Positions 43,716 to 53,902 of a stretch of DNA of 64,000 nucleotides are shown piece by piece. The position numbers were made by a program, and so were the translations under genes. Each line of letters starts with the position of its first letter. The stretch's first letter is position 1. The notes below the pieces were generated by a model. The model made no database searches and was not told the origin of the DNA. It was given only the letters and a program-made list of their open reading frames with translations. The stretch is from Imperialibacter roseus. GTDB taxonomy: Bacteria; Bacteroidota; Bacteroidia; Cytophagales; Cyclobacteriaceae. The stretch is from positions 744,001 through 808,000 of the forward strand of contig NZ_CP136051.1 of NCBI RefSeq assembly GCF_032999765.1, written 5' to 3'.

Positions 43716-44333
43716 TCACTTGAATTCTTCAATTGAAATAGTGTTTCTACACATTTCATATTCATAGGACTGGTTGGAACAAATCACCACCAACCGATCC
43801 TGTAGCACAGAATTCAAACGTTCCAAATACCAATTTATTCCATTGGTGTCCAAATTACTTGTGGGCTCATCGAGGATAAGAAGCGGTGTGGCACTCAAAA
43901 AACTGAGAGCTAGCTTGAACCGCTGTTTCATGCCAGACGAAAGATGCTTCACTTGTTTCTGTGCCGAGTCTTCCAGCCATGCGAAGGGTAGGACGTCCTC
44001 TTTCGACTTGCCAATTTCCAGGCTTTTAAGGCTGAAATGGAAGTTGACCATTTCGGATAGTGTGAATTCCTCAATGAGCTCCAGATAGGGTGCAGCCAGC
44101 GACGTATGCCTGTAAACCAGGTGCTCATCGAGTACTTTACCGTCAATAGAGTGTTTTACTGTTCCTTCAGAAGGAATTAACTGCCCGCTCAGAACGGCTG
44201 CCAGCGTGGATTTTCCACTTCCATTTCTTCCTGTAATGGCGTAGGAGGAGCCTTTTTTAAAAGTATAGCTCAAATTCTTGAAAATCCACTCACGCAAATA
44301 GCGCTTGCCGGCATTTTCGAGCACAATCTCCAT
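43716..44333 (-). CDS. Orphan ABC transporter ATPase at the end of the lpx operon
   Basis: The protein (205 residues from ATG 44333) is a single ABC ATPase with Walker A GRNGSGKST, signature HLSSGMKQRFKLALSFL and Walker B LLILDEPTSNLD. The start was chosen because it lies just after the lpxA stop (44335) and gives a normal N-terminus MEIVLENAGKRY. No permease gene is adjacent. Its place after lpxA suggests a role in envelope or lipid export, but this is inference from position only. Confidence 0.9.
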   Translation of the reverse strand: MEIVLENAGKRYLREWIFKNLSYTFKKGSSYAITGRNGSGKSTLAAVLSGQLIPSEGTVKHSIDGKVLDEHLVYRHTSLAAPYLELIEEFTLSEMVNFHFSLKSLEIGKSKEDVLPFAWLEDSAQKQVKHLSSGMKQRFKLALSFLSATPLLILDEPTSNLDTNGINWYLERLNSVLQDRLVVICSNQSYEYEMCRNTISIEEFK

Positions 44334-44334
44334 G

Positions 44335-45114
44335 TCAGACGGCAAAACCCTTCATTATCCCTCTTTCCGATGACCTGATAAAGTCAACAATCTGATCTCT
44401 TTCGTCGGAGTGAGGAGTTTCGGCAAGGATCAGTTCAATGGCTTTGGAGTGATTGAGGCCTCTGAAATAGATATAGCGATAGATGTCCTGTATTTCGTTG
44501 ATTTTTTCGTTACTGAACCCTCTTCTGCGAAGACCTACAGAGTTAATGCCGCAAAAGCTTAAAGGCTCTCTACCAGCAGTGGTAAATGGAGGGATGTCCT
44601 TTCTTACAAGTGAACCACCCGACACCATTACGTGGGAGCCGATTCTGGAAAACTGGTGAACGGCTGTGGTTCCACTGATAATGGCCCAGTCATCAATCAC
44701 CACATGTCCGGCTATTTGCACTGAGTTGCCAAGAATACAGTTATTGCCGATAGTGCAATCGTGGGCTACGTGGGCATAAGCCATGATCAGGCAGTCGCTG
44801 CCCACAACAGTCTTAAGTTTGTCGGAAGTACCACGGCTAATGGTGACAAATTCACGTATGGACGTGCCGTCGCCTATAAAAGTCTCCGTTGACTCCCCTT
44901 TGAATTTAAGATCCTGAGGGATGGTAGAAATAGAGGCGCCGTTGAATATTTTTACGTTTTTGCCGATGCGGGCACCTTCGTAAATTACCGCATGCGAGCC
45001 AATCCAGGTGCCTTCGCCAATCTCCACATTGTGATGGATCACAGCGAAGGGCTCAATGGTTACATTGGGCCCTACCTTGGCTTCAGGATGAACATATGCT
45101 AGCGGATGGATCAT
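44335..45114 (-). CDS. lpxA: UDP-N-acetylglucosamine acyltransferase
   Basis: The 259-residue protein has the left-handed parallel beta-helix of LpxA, seen as hexapeptide repeats ([IV]G...) from about residue 15 to 185, and a helical C-terminal domain. H118 in AHVAHDC is the predicted catalytic base, with H115 nearby. It transfers a 3-hydroxyacyl chain to UDP-GlcNAc, the first step of lipid A synthesis. It overlaps the lpxC/fabZ stop region by 4 bp (ATGA). Confidence 0.95.
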   Translation of the reverse strand: MIHPLAYVHPEAKVGPNVTIEPFAVIHHNVEIGEGTWIGSHAVIYEGARIGKNVKIFNGASISTIPQDLKFKGESTETFIGDGTSIREFVTISRGTSDKLKTVVGSDCLIMAYAHVAHDCTIGNNCILGNSVQIAGHVVIDDWAIISGTTAVHQFSRIGSHVMVSGGSLVRKDIPPFTTAGREPLSFCGINSVGLRRRGFSNEKINEIQDIYRYIYFRGLNHSKAIELILAETPHSDERDQIVDFIRSSERGIMKGFAV

Positions 45115-46505
45115 ACGTCTTTTCTAACTATGCTGGCGGTCATTGCACCTTCACAAACCAGGTTGGAACCAACATAGGCCTCGCCTCTCATTTTGGCAAT
45201 TCCTCTTTTGATAGGTGCCAAAAGCTCACAACGAATTACCAGGGTGTCGCCGGGAAGCACCATTTTTCGAAACCTGAACCCCTCAATTCCCAGGAAGTAG
45301 GTCCAGTAGTTTTCGGGGTCTGGCACAGTGTTCAGTACCAATATACCGCCTATTTGTGCCATTGCCTCTACCTGAAGTACCCCGGGCATTACCGGATTGC
45401 CAGGAAAATGACCCTGGAAGAAAGGCTCGTTGTAGGTTACATTTTTCACACCCGCTACCCACTTCTCATCCAAATGAAATATTTTGTCGATCAAAAGGAA
45501 GGGATACCGATGCGGAAGTATGTTAGTAATCTTATTGATGTCTAATACAGGAGGTATTTTTGGGTCGTAGTAAGGTACGCCGTCGTTGGTAGAGCTCTGC
45601 ATTACTTTCTTGAGCTTCTTTGCAAAAGCTACATTGGCAGCGTGACCTGGTCTGGCAGCCAAAATCTGGGCCTTAATAGGACGGCCAACAAGGGCAAGAT
45701 CTCCCATTACATCCAGCAATTTGTGTCTGGCGGGCTCGTTTTTGTACCGTAAATCGACGTTATTGAGGATGCCTTCTTTCTTCACTTGTACCTTGGGCTT
45801 GCCAAGAAGCTTCGCAAGGCTGTCCAGTTCGTGTTCTTCAACTACCCTGTCTACTACCACAATAGCATTGCTGAGGTCGCCACCTTTGATGAGGTTGTTT
45901 TTATGCAGCGTTTCAAGTTCATGCAAAAAGCAAAAGGTGCGGCACGATGCAATCTCTGTGGCAAACTCGCCTACATTCGTCAATGTAGCATGCTGGCTTC
46001 CCAGCACTGGCGAGTTGTAGTCAACCATTACAGTCACCCTGTAGTCGTCCAGCGGGAGGGCAGCAATTTCTATTTCATTGGTTTTGTCTCTGTAGAAGAT
46101 GCTTTCCGGCACCTCGAAAAAGTTTCGTTGAGCATTTTGCTCTTCAACTCCTACTCTTTGAATCGCTTCTACAAACAGCAACGCACTTCCGTCCATAATC
46201 GGCACTTCCGGGCCGTCAAGCTGGATCAACACATTGTCTATTTCCAAGCCCACCAAAGCAGCTAAAGCATGTTCGGTTGTACTCACCCTGGCGCCGTTTT
46301 GTTCCAGGGTAGTGCCACGGGAAACATCCACCACTAAGTCCGCATCGGCATCGATAGTTGGTTGATCTTCAAGGTCTACCCTTTGAAACTTTATGCCATG
46401 GTTGGGTGGAGCTGGCACAAACGTCATTGTGGTATGGACGCCTGTGTGTAAGCCTACGCCTGAAACGGTTACTTTCTCTTTTACGGTTTGCTGCCTAATG
46501 TTCAT
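45111..46505 (-). CDS. lpxC-fabZ: Bifunctional LpxC deacetylase / FabZ dehydratase
   Basis: The 464-residue fused protein has an LpxC domain (residues 1-300) and a FabZ domain (about 320-464). LpxC zinc ligands are H79 (STTEHA), H261 and D265 ([10 protein letters not shown]). FabZ catalytic residues are H366 (GHFPGN) and E380 (LQVEAMAQ). LpxC performs the committed deacetylation of lipid A synthesis and FabZ supplies 3-hydroxyacyl-ACP dehydration. This fusion is typical of Bacteroidota. The gene overlaps lpxD by 11 bp. Confidence 0.95.
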   Translation of the reverse strand: MNIRQQTVKEKVTVSGVGLHTGVHTTMTFVPAPPNHGIKFQRVDLEDQPTIDADADLVVDVSRGTTLEQNGARVSTTEHALAALVGLEIDNVLIQLDGPEVPIMDGSALLFVEAIQRVGVEEQNAQRNFFEVPESIFYRDKTNEIEIAALPLDDYRVTVMVDYNSPVLGSQHATLTNVGEFATEIASCRTFCFLHELETLHKNNLIKGGDLSNAIVVVDRVVEEHELDSLAKLLGKPKVQVKKEGILNNVDLRYKNEPARHKLLDVMGDLALVGRPIKAQILAARPGHAANVAFAKKLKKVMQSSTNDGVPYYDPKIPPVLDINKITNILPHRYPFLLIDKIFHLDEKWVAGVKNVTYNEPFFQGHFPGNPVMPGVLQVEAMAQIGGILVLNTVPDPENYWTYFLGIEGFRFRKMVLPGDTLVIRCELLAPIKRGIAKMRGEAYVGSNLVCEGAMTASIVRKDV

Positions 46506-47553
46506 CGTCTGTCTTTAGCGACGTCAAATTTATAATTTTTTCTTCAAGTTCTCTGATCTTCTGGTTTAGTTCAGGAAGTCTTTTGAAAAGCATGGCGGAC
46601 TTCATGTACTGCAAATGATCAAATGCCGGGCTCCCAAAAAGGATTTTTCCTTCTTCCTTGATAGACTTGTTGATGCCCGACTGTGCGGCGATTTTAGTGC
46701 GTGCTCCAAGCTGGATGTGTCCTGCAAGCCCCACCTGCCCGCCAATCATGCTGTATTCGCCAACTTTCGAAGACCCCGAAATACCTGTTTGAGAAGCGAT
46801 GACTGTGTGCTTCCCTATTTCCACATTATGCCCGATTTGAACAAGGTTATCGAGCTTCACGCCCTCCCTGATGATCGTTGAATCAAAAGTGGCGCAGTCA
46901 ATGGTGGTGTTGGCACCAATGCTTACATGGTCTTCCAGCACCACATTCCCCACTTGCGGAATTGTTTTGTAGCTACCATCGGCTTGAGGAGCAAATCCAA
47001 ACCCATCGCTACCAATGACAGCACCGGAATGTATCGTGCAGTAATTCCCAATTTTCGTTCTGGAGTAAATTTTTACGCCTGCGTATATAATGGTGTTGTT
47101 GCCAATGGTTACATCGTCGCCTATGTAGGTATTTGGATAAATTTTTACATTGTCACCAAGCCTGACATTTTTTCCAACATAAGAGAAGGCCCCTCTGTAG
47201 GTGTTTTTTCCCTCGGTGGCCGTATCAGCGAAAAAGCATGGTTGCTCAACCCCCGATTTTTGAAAGCTGACCAATTTATGGTACTCTTCCAGTAGTGCTG
47301 TAAAACTTAAATATGGATCGTCGACAAGGATTAGACCGGCCGAAATTTCGCCTTTCGGTTTAAAGCCTTTGCTGACGATCACAGCCGATGCTGTGGTCTT
47401 GTAGATGAAAGGCTCGTATTTAGGATTAGACAAAAAGGTAATTGCCCCTTCGCCACCCTCTTCAATTTTGCCTACTCTGTTTACTTTTACTTGACCGTTG
47501 CCTTTTAGCTCGCCATTAAGAATGTGAGCGATTTGTGCCAGGGTAAATTCCAT
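46495..47553 (-). CDS. lpxD: UDP-3-O-acylglucosamine N-acyltransferase
   Basis: The 352-residue protein has an N-terminal uridine-binding domain (to about 100), a hexapeptide-repeat beta-helix (about 105-320), and a C-terminal helical tail rich in E and K. H242 in [11 protein letters not shown] is the predicted catalytic base; [16 protein letters not shown] is also typical. It adds the second acyl chain in lipid A synthesis. It is the first gene of the operon lpxD, lpxC/fabZ, lpxA, ABC ATPase. The HD gene lies 25 bp upstream. Confidence 0.95.
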   Translation of the reverse strand: MEFTLAQIAHILNGELKGNGQVKVNRVGKIEEGGEGAITFLSNPKYEPFIYKTTASAVIVSKGFKPKGEISAGLILVDDPYLSFTALLEEYHKLVSFQKSGVEQPCFFADTATEGKNTYRGAFSYVGKNVRLGDNVKIYPNTYIGDDVTIGNNTIIYAGVKIYSRTKIGNYCTIHSGAVIGSDGFGFAPQADGSYKTIPQVGNVVLEDHVSIGANTTIDCATFDSTIIREGVKLDNLVQIGHNVEIGKHTVIASQTGISGSSKVGEYSMIGGQVGLAGHIQLGARTKIAAQSGINKSIKEEGKILFGSPAFDHLQYMKSAMLFKRLPELNQKIRELEEKIINLTSLKTDDEH

Positions 47554-47578
47554 GCGAAATGGGCCTCAAATTTCTGTG

Positions 47579-48844
47579 CTACAAAGATACAATTTTGGGC
47601 CAGCATAGATAGTGTTTAGTTACGATTTTGCTCATGGCCTTGATGTTTGGGAGGTCCGACGCAGTGGCAACATCGACAATTTGCCCTGCTTTGGTTAAAA
47701 TATTGATGGTTTGCCCTTCAGCGATATACGCTTTGTTGCTGATGCTTCCCTTGCCGATAAAGTAGTTGGCTTCGTCCTCGCTTACACCGAGTTGAGATTG
47801 AATTTTCGTCTTCAGCCCTTCCGCTACCGACGCCTCAATTTTATCATTTGACATCACAATCTGAAATAGCTTGCGTTGCAGCAGCATGGTGGAGAGCATG
47901 CTCAGCACCTTGTCGTCATAACTGGTCCAGAATTTCACAGAGCCCCAAATGTCGTAGTCGTCGAGTGATGCAAAAACATCAAGTAGCTCGGGGTCGTCCT
48001 GAAGATCCTTTAGGGAGATGTTTCTTTCAAGAAAAATGCTGAAAGCTGGCGTGGCTTTGATAGATGTGCCGTTTTGCACCAGCCACTTGGCTCGTTTAAT
48101 GAGCTGAATCATCATTTTCTCTGAAGCCACTGAGGTTTTGTGAAGATATACCTGCCAGTACATGAGCCGCCGGGCACTCAGAAAATTTTCGATACTGTAA
48201 ATGCCTTTTTCTTCCACTACCAACTGTCCGTCCCGTATGTCGAGCATCTTTATGATGCGGTCCGCACCAATGGTGCCTTCGGAAACCCCCGTGAAAAAGC
48301 TATCTCTTTTCAGGTAGTCGAGCCGATCTATATCAAGTTGGCTTGAAACCAGTTGGTTGAAAAAGGTACGATGATATTTATTTTTGAAAATATCGAAGGC
48401 AAGAGTAAGCTTTCCCTCGAAATACTCGTTAAGCTTACTGATAAGGAGTACAGATATATGCTCGTGACCTATTCCATTCATCAAGCTGAACTCCAGGGTA
48501 TGTGAAAATGGGCCGTGGCCGATATCATGAAGTAGAATGGCAATGAGTGCCGCTTCGTATTCTTCCGGAGAAATTTCGTGACCTTTGCTCCTCAGGTTGT
48601 CGAGGGTAATTGTCATTAAATGCATAGCCCCCAGCGCATGATGAAACCTGGTATGAAGTGCTCCCGGGTAAACAAAGTCGCTCAACCCGAGCTGTTTGAT
48701 TCTTCTTAACCGCTGAAAGTAAGGGTGTTGGATAATATCAAAAATCAGATCGCTTTGTATGGTGATAAAACCGTATACCGGATCGTTTATTATTTTCTTT
48801 TTGTTCAAACTAGTTGTACTGAATTTTGGGTGTAAATTGATCAC
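47579..48844 (-). CDS. HD domain phosphohydrolase
   Basis: The 421-residue soluble protein has an HD-type metal site: H in TRFHHALGAMHL, then HD in LLHDIGHGPFSH and a D in LVSSQLDIDRLDYLKRDS. It resembles dGTPase/SAMHD1-like dNTP hydrolases of Bacteroidota. The start codon is GTG at 48844; a TTG at 48805, just before NKKKIINDPVYGF, fits the family start and is an alternative. It lies upstream of lpxD, in the same direction, and is divergent from porX with only 24 bp between the annotated starts. Confidence 0.88.
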   Translation of the reverse strand: MINLHPKFSTTSLNKKKIINDPVYGFITIQSDLIFDIIQHPYFQRLRRIKQLGLSDFVYPGALHTRFHHALGAMHLMTITLDNLRSKGHEISPEEYEAALIAILLHDIGHGPFSHTLEFSLMNGIGHEHISVLLISKLNEYFEGKLTLAFDIFKNKYHRTFFNQLVSSQLDIDRLDYLKRDSFFTGVSEGTIGADRIIKMLDIRDGQLVVEEKGIYSIENFLSARRLMYWQVYLHKTSVASEKMMIQLIKRAKWLVQNGTSIKATPAFSIFLERNISLKDLQDDPELLDVFASLDDYDIWGSVKFWTSYDDKVLSMLSTMLLQRKLFQIVMSNDKIEASVAEGLKTKIQSQLGVSEDEANYFIGKGSISNKAYIAEGQTINILTKAGQIVDVATASDLPNIKAMSKIVTKHYLCWPKIVSL

Positions 48845-48868
48845 TCAGCTTCTTAAAGTAAAGCCACT

Positions 48869-50428
48869 ATGCAAAAATATTCCATTCTTTGGGCCGATGA
48901 CGAAATAGACCTGCTTAAACCTCACATCTTATTTCTTGAAAGCAAGGGATACAAAGTCACACCGGTGATTAGTGGTGCAGATGCGTTGGATCAATGCGAT
49001 CATAATGATTTTGATATTGTCTTCCTCGATGAAAACATGCCTGGAATGACAGGGCTGGAAACGTTGAGCTATATTAAATCGACTCATCCAAGTCTTCCTG
49101 TGGTGATGATTACCAAGAGTGAAGAGGAAGAGATCATGGAGGGAGCGATAGGAGCAAAAATCGCCGACTATCTTATCAAGCCACTTAATCCGAATCAAAT
49201 CCTTCTGTCTGTCAAGAAAATCCTCGATAACCGCAGGCTGGTGAGCGAGCATACTAACCAAAGTTATCAGCAGGACTTTCGGAACATAAGTATGGCTTTC
49301 AGTGAGCACATGGACTACGAGGAGTGGGTGGAGGTGTACAAGAAGCTGGTGTATTGGGAGCTGGAAATAGAAAATACAGAGGATAAAAGCATGGCTGAGG
49401 TGCTCGAAATGCAAAAAGCAGAAGCGAGCAAAAACTTCACTAAGTTCATAGCCGACTATTATAAGGACTGGCTTAACGATCCGGAGTCCAAAAAACCAAT
49501 GCTTTCACATCAGCTGATGAAGAAAAAGGTATTTCCTCAGCTGAAAGAAAATGACCCGTTGTTTTTTATAGTGATAGACAACCTAAGGTATGACCAATGG
49601 GAGATATTAGAACCTGTCATTTCTCAATACTTTAATATTAAAGAGAAGGAAACTTATTTTTCTATCCTTCCCACAACCACAGCCTATGCCCGCAATGCGA
49701 TATTTTCTGGTATGCTGCCGAGTGAAATGGAAAAACATCATCCTGATCTTTGGGTGGGCGAGGATACCGACGATGGCAAAAACAACCATGAAGAAGACTT
49801 TCTGAAGCGGCAAATTCAGCGCAACAGATTAAATATCAAGTCATCATATCACAAGATAATCCATGTAAATCAGGGCAAGCATTTGTTGGATAATTTCAAC
49901 AACCTGATGAATAACGACCTTAATGTGATCGTTTATAATTTTGTGGACATGTTGTCGCACGCCCGCACTGACCTGGAAATGATCCGGGAACTGGCTCCGG
50001 ATGAGGCCGCCTACCGCTCGATTACCAAATCGTGGTTCGAACACTCGCCGCTTTTGGATGCGTTAAAAAAGATATCTGAAAAGAAGTGCAGGACAATTAT
50101 CACAACCGACCACGGCACGGTCAGGGTGAAAAGGCCTTTCAAGATTGTCGGTGATAAAAACACCAATACCAATTTGCGCTACAAACAAGGCAAGAATCTT
50201 GGGTACGACGGGCAGGATGTGTTTGTCGCCAAAAAGCCTGAAGAGATGTTCCTGCCAAAGGTGAATGTTTCTACTTCCTACGTTTTTGCTGTGGAGGATT
50301 ATTTCTTCGCTTATCCCAACAACTACAACTATTATGTCAATTTTTATAAGGACACCTTCCAGCATGGCGGTGTTTCCCTCGAAGAGATGATCATTCCTAT
50401 TATTTACCTGACACCCAAGGGAGGCTGA
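48869..50428 (+). CDS. porX: PorX: response regulator with PglZ phosphatase domain
   Basis: The 519-residue protein has a receiver domain (1-120) with D10/D11, the phospho-acceptor D54 (FLDENMPG), T82 and K104. A helical linker and a C-terminal PglZ/alkaline-phosphatase-like domain follow, with VIDNLRYDQ (D237), T271 in the PTTTAYARNA motif, and TTDHG. PorX with kinase PorY controls the type IX secretion system in Bacteroidota. The kinase is not adjacent. tsaE and ald follow closely. Confidence 0.95.
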   Translation: MQKYSILWADDEIDLLKPHILFLESKGYKVTPVISGADALDQCDHNDFDIVFLDENMPGMTGLETLSYIKSTHPSLPVVMITKSEEEEIMEGAIGAKIADYLIKPLNPNQILLSVKKILDNRRLVSEHTNQSYQQDFRNISMAFSEHMDYEEWVEVYKKLVYWELEIENTEDKSMAEVLEMQKAEASKNFTKFIADYYKDWLNDPESKKPMLSHQLMKKKVFPQLKENDPLFFIVIDNLRYDQWEILEPVISQYFNIKEKETYFSILPTTTAYARNAIFSGMLPSEMEKHHPDLWVGEDTDDGKNNHEEDFLKRQIQRNRLNIKSSYHKIIHVNQGKHLLDNFNNLMNNDLNVIVYNFVDMLSHARTDLEMIRELAPDEAAYRSITKSWFEHSPLLDALKKISEKKCRTIITTDHGTVRVKRPFKIVGDKNTNTNLRYKQGKNLGYDGQDVFVAKKPEEMFLPKVNVSTSYVFAVEDYFFAYPNNYNYYVNFYKDTFQHGGVSLEEMIIPIIYLTPKGG

Positions 50429-50429
50429 G

Positions 50430-50858
50430 TTGACTACAGAATTGTTTTGTGAGGATATTGCCCAGCTTCCGGAAATTGCCAGTCAAATAATTGGACAGGC
50501 GGGCGAAGGCAAGGTGTGGATTTTTGAAGGTGAGCTGGGTGCTGGCAAGACCACGCTGATTAAGGAGCTTTGCGAGCAACTGGAGGTGGTTGACAATGTG
50601 AGTAGCCCCACTTTTTCGATCGTGAATGAGTACGAAACCACTGAAGGGGAGACTATTTATCATTTTGATTTTTACCGGATCAAGTCTGAGGCGGAGGCAG
50701 CTGATATTGGTGTAGATGAGTATTTTTATTCGGGAAATTATTGTTTCATCGAGTGGCCTTCTAAAATTCCCTCGTTGCTGCCCGAAGAATACCTCAAAAT
50801 TACCCTTATCTTAGTGTCAGAAAACCAACGGAAGATTTTGCTCGAGAGATATGGCTGA
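50430..50858 (+). CDS. tsaE: tRNA threonylcarbamoyladenosine biosynthesis ATPase TsaE
   Basis: The 142-residue protein has Walker A GELGAGKTT, followed by VSSPTFSIVNEYE and YHFDFYRI, which are specific for TsaE. It assists transfer of threonylcarbamoyl to A37 of tRNAs. No ATG is present before the motif; the frame opens after an in-frame TGA at 50409, and TTG 50430 is the best start. It begins one base after the porX stop and overlaps ald by 8 bp. Confidence 0.93.
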   Translation: MTTELFCEDIAQLPEIASQIIGQAGEGKVWIFEGELGAGKTTLIKELCEQLEVVDNVSSPTFSIVNEYETTEGETIYHFDFYRIKSEAEAADIGVDEYFYSGNYCFIEWPSKIPSLLPEEYLKITLILVSENQRKILLERYG

Positions 50859-52077
50859 CAAGTACCGAAAGGAAGTGGAGGAACTAGCGAAAGAACAATC
50901 CCTGTATCCGCAGGAATCACTTCTGAAGGTAAGAGAGGGGGATAAATCGCTTTTTATCGGCATTCCCCGTGAGCGGTCACTTCAGGAGAACAGGGTAGCG
51001 CTGAAGCCATCTTCAGTAGCCGTTTTAGTGGCGGGAGGTCACGAGGTTTGGGTAGAGACGGGCGCCGGAAAAGCGGCTAAATTCCTTGATAAAGACTATA
51101 GCGAGGCTGGAGCAAAGATTGTCTATTCTGCCAAAGAAGTCTATTCTGCCGATATCATGCTCAAAGTGGAGCCACCCATGTCGGAGGAGATTAGCTACAT
51201 GAAAAGTGGCCAAACGCTGTTTTCTGCCATTCAGACAGGGCGTCAATCGGCTCACTTCATCAATGCACTCAACGAAAAGAAAGTAACTGCCCTGGCCTAC
51301 GAGCTAATTGAAGACAAGGTAGGCGGACTGCCGTTGGTAAGAGCTATGAGTGAAATTGCAGGCAGCACAGTCATGCTCATAGCAGCGGAATACCTCAGTA
51401 ATGTGAATGGAGGGCAGGGAGTAGTTGTGGGGGGTATTACTGGCGTGCCACCAACGCAGGTAGTTATCCTTGGGTCGGGAACAGTAGCGGAGCATGCTGC
51501 GAGGGCCGCACTCGGTCTTGGAGCGGATATTCAAATTTTCGATAACCACATTTATAAATTACGGCGTGTAAAACATGCCCTTGGTCAGCAGGTGTATACG
51601 TCTACCCTCGATCATACCACTTTGCTGACGGCTCTGAAAAATGCCGATGTGGTCATTGGCGCTATGAGGGTGGAAAAGGGGAGAAACAAATGTGTAGTGA
51701 CAGAGGAAATGGTGATGGAAATGAAACAAGATTCTATCATCATTGACGTCACCATTGATCAGGGGGGCTGCATTGAAACAGCCGAATTAACAACTCACAA
51801 CGATCCGGTTTTTAGAAAACATGGTGTTATTCACTACTGTGTACCCAATATCGCTTCCAGAGTGGCCAGAACCGCCTCAACAGCGCTTAGCAACATATTC
51901 ACTCCGGTGCTGATGCAAATAGCAGAAGTGGGGAGCGTTGGCGATATGATATTTACTCACAAGTGGTTCATGAAAGGCGTATATACTTTCAAAGGAAGCC
52001 TTACCAACCCTCATCTCGCCCGCAAGTTCAATCTTAAGTACAAAGATTTGAATTTGTTAATGGCGGCGAGGTTCTGA
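50851..52077 (+). CDS. ald: Alanine dehydrogenase
   Basis: The 408-residue protein catalyses reversible oxidative deamination of L-alanine to pyruvate with NAD. It shows the N-terminal IGIPRERSLQENRVALKP motif, KVEPPMSEE, YELIED, the NAD-binding fold with VVILGSGTVAEHAARAALGLGA, and a VTIDQGGCIE motif. A longer N-terminal leader of about 40 residues is common in Bacteroidota members. It overlaps tsaE by 8 bp, so porX, tsaE and ald are likely one transcript. Confidence 0.93.
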   Translation: MADKYRKEVEELAKEQSLYPQESLLKVREGDKSLFIGIPRERSLQENRVALKPSSVAVLVAGGHEVWVETGAGKAAKFLDKDYSEAGAKIVYSAKEVYSADIMLKVEPPMSEEISYMKSGQTLFSAIQTGRQSAHFINALNEKKVTALAYELIEDKVGGLPLVRAMSEIAGSTVMLIAAEYLSNVNGGQGVVVGGITGVPPTQVVILGSGTVAEHAARAALGLGADIQIFDNHIYKLRRVKHALGQQVYTSTLDHTTLLTALKNADVVIGAMRVEKGRNKCVVTEEMVMEMKQDSIIIDVTIDQGGCIETAELTTHNDPVFRKHGVIHYCVPNIASRVARTASTALSNIFTPVLMQIAEVGSVGDMIFTHKWFMKGVYTFKGSLTNPHLARKFNLKYKDLNLLMAARF

Positions 52078-52094
52078 CAGTGTACTGCCTGAAC

Positions 52095-52649
52095 TCACCC
52101 TGCCTGCTCGTAGGCTTCTTTCAACCATCCTATAGTTTCAGCGGAGATTTCTCCGGCAGACTCAAGTTTGATTTTGTGCGAACACATGGAATTAGCCGAG
52201 GTGATTTTTTCCAAAACGCCACTTGATTCGTCTCCTTTCAAGTTGACCCCAATTTCGAAGCGGGTTTTAGTAGCGGGTGTGAGCATAGCAAACTGCTTTT
52301 TGCGTCGCAGGCTCACGTAGGCCTTTTTCGGCGCTACTTCCACGTCGACGCCAAATTTCTTTATTTCCACCATCAGCTGATCGTAAATGGGCTTTAAAGC
52401 CTCTTTGCCTTTATATTGTTCTGTAATCAGGTCGGCGAGGTTGGCTGCTGAGCCCGCATCGGATCCCTTCGCCTTGTGAGCCACCAAATTGGCGTACCCG
52501 TGTGTGAGGCCGTGCATTTCCTTCAAAAGCTTGATTATTTCACCATGTTTCGAAAGGTCGCTGCTTTTTACTAGTGCTATCCATTCATCCAGCGACTTTC
52601 CGGAGTTTTTCTCCAGGTTGTCGATCATAGTTTGTGCTGCCTGATCCAT
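52095..52649 (-). CDS. DUF4287/DUF5655 domain protein
   Basis: The 184-residue protein has an N-terminal helical DUF4287-like region (TMIDNLEKNSGKSLDEWIAL, HGLTHGYANLVAH) and a C-terminal domain of the DUF5655 type (IYDQLMVEIKKFGVDVEVAPKK then YVSLRRKKQFAMLTPATKTR). It has no signal. The function is unknown. It is a single gene convergent with ald, with its own promoter region upstream. Confidence 0.85.
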   Translation of the reverse strand: MDQAAQTMIDNLEKNSGKSLDEWIALVKSSDLSKHGEIIKLLKEMHGLTHGYANLVAHKAKGSDAGSAANLADLITEQYKGKEALKPIYDQLMVEIKKFGVDVEVAPKKAYVSLRRKKQFAMLTPATKTRFEIGVNLKGDESSGVLEKITSANSMCSHKIKLESAGEISAETIGWLKEAYEQAG

Positions 52650-52967
52650 TGATCTTTCCGGTTTGGTACACTTCCAATATAAGAAGGCTGAATAAAAGAT
52701 GGTAAACCCAACAACCGAAGCCGCAAAAATGCCGCCTCAAACCTGATATTTGGCAGCTTGACGTTTCTAATGTCGTCAACTACAGGTAACCGGACTGACC
52801 TTAAGCCATACAAGATAGCCGTTTGTCAATCTTTTAGGTGGTTCTTATAATTTTCCTGGGTCGCTCTATTTGTGCTGTATTAAATTAGGTATCTTCGGCT
52901 TGACGAAATATTCTTTGGCGTTCACAACACAATGCCGTTGATCTTCGTTAAAATATACAATTCGACG
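52650..52967. other. Intergenic region of about 320 bp without a recognised gene
   Basis: It separates the DUF4287 gene and the small secreted protein gene, which diverge from it. Two short minus-strand frames (60-64 codons) overlap each other, lack family signatures and were not called. No RNA gene or strong hairpin was seen. It should hold the promoters of both flanking genes. Confidence 0.6.
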
Positions 52968-53297
52968 ATGAAGTTGACAAGGACACTATTTGCTGTTACG
53001 CTTTGCTTCTGGGGGCTGTTGTCCGTCAGTGGTTTTTCGTTGCCCCACCACGGAGGTTCCAAAGTTGACAATGCTGTCCATCTTAAAAGCCAAATTCTCC
53101 ACTCTCTCGATCTGCAGAGTGTACTGGCCGGAGAGGAAGTTGAAGATGATATCAGATCCAAAAATCATTTCCCTCATTTCGTTGGTCTGGTTGGACGTTT
53201 TGTTAGCGTCAGCGAATCGGTATCGCCCGAAGATCGAAGAAATCTCCCTCCTTCAAATACGTTAAAGGTATTTTCACTCTACCATCAGTTTTTTTAA
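52968..53297 (+). CDS. Small secreted protein of unknown function
   Basis: The protein (109 residues from ATG 52968; the frame opens at 52932) starts with a clear signal peptide, MKLTRTLFAVTLCFWGLLSV, with cleavage near residue 25. The mature part is polar with no known motif and ends in FSLYHQFF. It is not related to any family I know. The gene ends about 100 bp before the next one. Confidence 0.55.
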   Translation: MKLTRTLFAVTLCFWGLLSVSGFSLPHHGGSKVDNAVHLKSQILHSLDLQSVLAGEEVEDDIRSKNHFPHFVGLVGRFVSVSESVSPEDRRNLPPSNTLKVFSLYHQFF

Positions 53298-53399
53298 AGC
53301 AGCTTTTTGATACCGGTCTCCGGCTTGATCCTGCCCTGCACTACTGGTGCCAGGGAGATAGTTTTTTTCACATCTGATCATTCTCAAAAAGTTATTGCA

Positions 53400-53888
53400 A
53401 TGAAGACAATAGAAATATTGGTCGCTTTGGCCATTTTGCTCCCAATCGTGCTTTTCTATATAAAGAAAAAGCTTAGTTCCAGAAGAACCCCACCTGATTA
53501 TTTAAAAAAGATAAGCCAGGAAAATGAGCTGGATATCACTGATTTCGAGGATCTGCCCGGAAAGTTTCTGGTGATGGATACTCTACACAAAAAACTCCTT
53601 TTTAGCCGGTATGCCAGCTCCAAAGTGCAGTCGCTGGTGATTGATCTCAGCCGCATACTTAGTTGCCGGATGGAAAAGGAAGTGATTATTACCTCCGGTC
53701 ATGCCCATATAGAAAAGATAGGCCTGGTGTTCAAACACAAGTTTCACAAAGGTGAAGAGGATATTCACATTCCTCTTTACGATAGCCATAAGGATGGAAT
53801 GGACGAGGCCTTTCACTACTATGAAATAGCCAAAGGGTGGGTGAAAAGAGTAGAGCAAGGTCTTGACAGGCAAGTGCAAGTCAATTGA
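53400..53888 (+). CDS. Membrane-anchored protein of unknown function
   Basis: The protein (162 residues from ATG 53400; the frame opens at 53307) has one N-terminal membrane helix (IEILVALAILLPIVLFYI) and a cytoplasmic domain with alternating strands and helices (KFLVMDTLHKKLLFSRYASS, VIDLSRILSCRM, IGLVFKHKFHKGEEDIHIPL). No family is recognised. A strong hairpin terminator follows 15 bp after the stop, so this is the end of a transcript. Confidence 0.65.
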   Translation: MKTIEILVALAILLPIVLFYIKKKLSSRRTPPDYLKKISQENELDITDFEDLPGKFLVMDTLHKKLLFSRYASSKVQSLVIDLSRILSCRMEKEVIITSGHAHIEKIGLVFKHKFHKGEEDIHIPLYDSHKDGMDEAFHYYEIAKGWVKRVEQGLDRQVQVN

Positions 53889-53902
53889 GTGATAGGTTAA
53901 CG

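Noticed and set aside
52585-52813. Two overlapping minus-strand frames of 62-64 codons
   Set aside because: One overlaps the start of the DUF4287 gene; neither has a signal, domain or plausible context.
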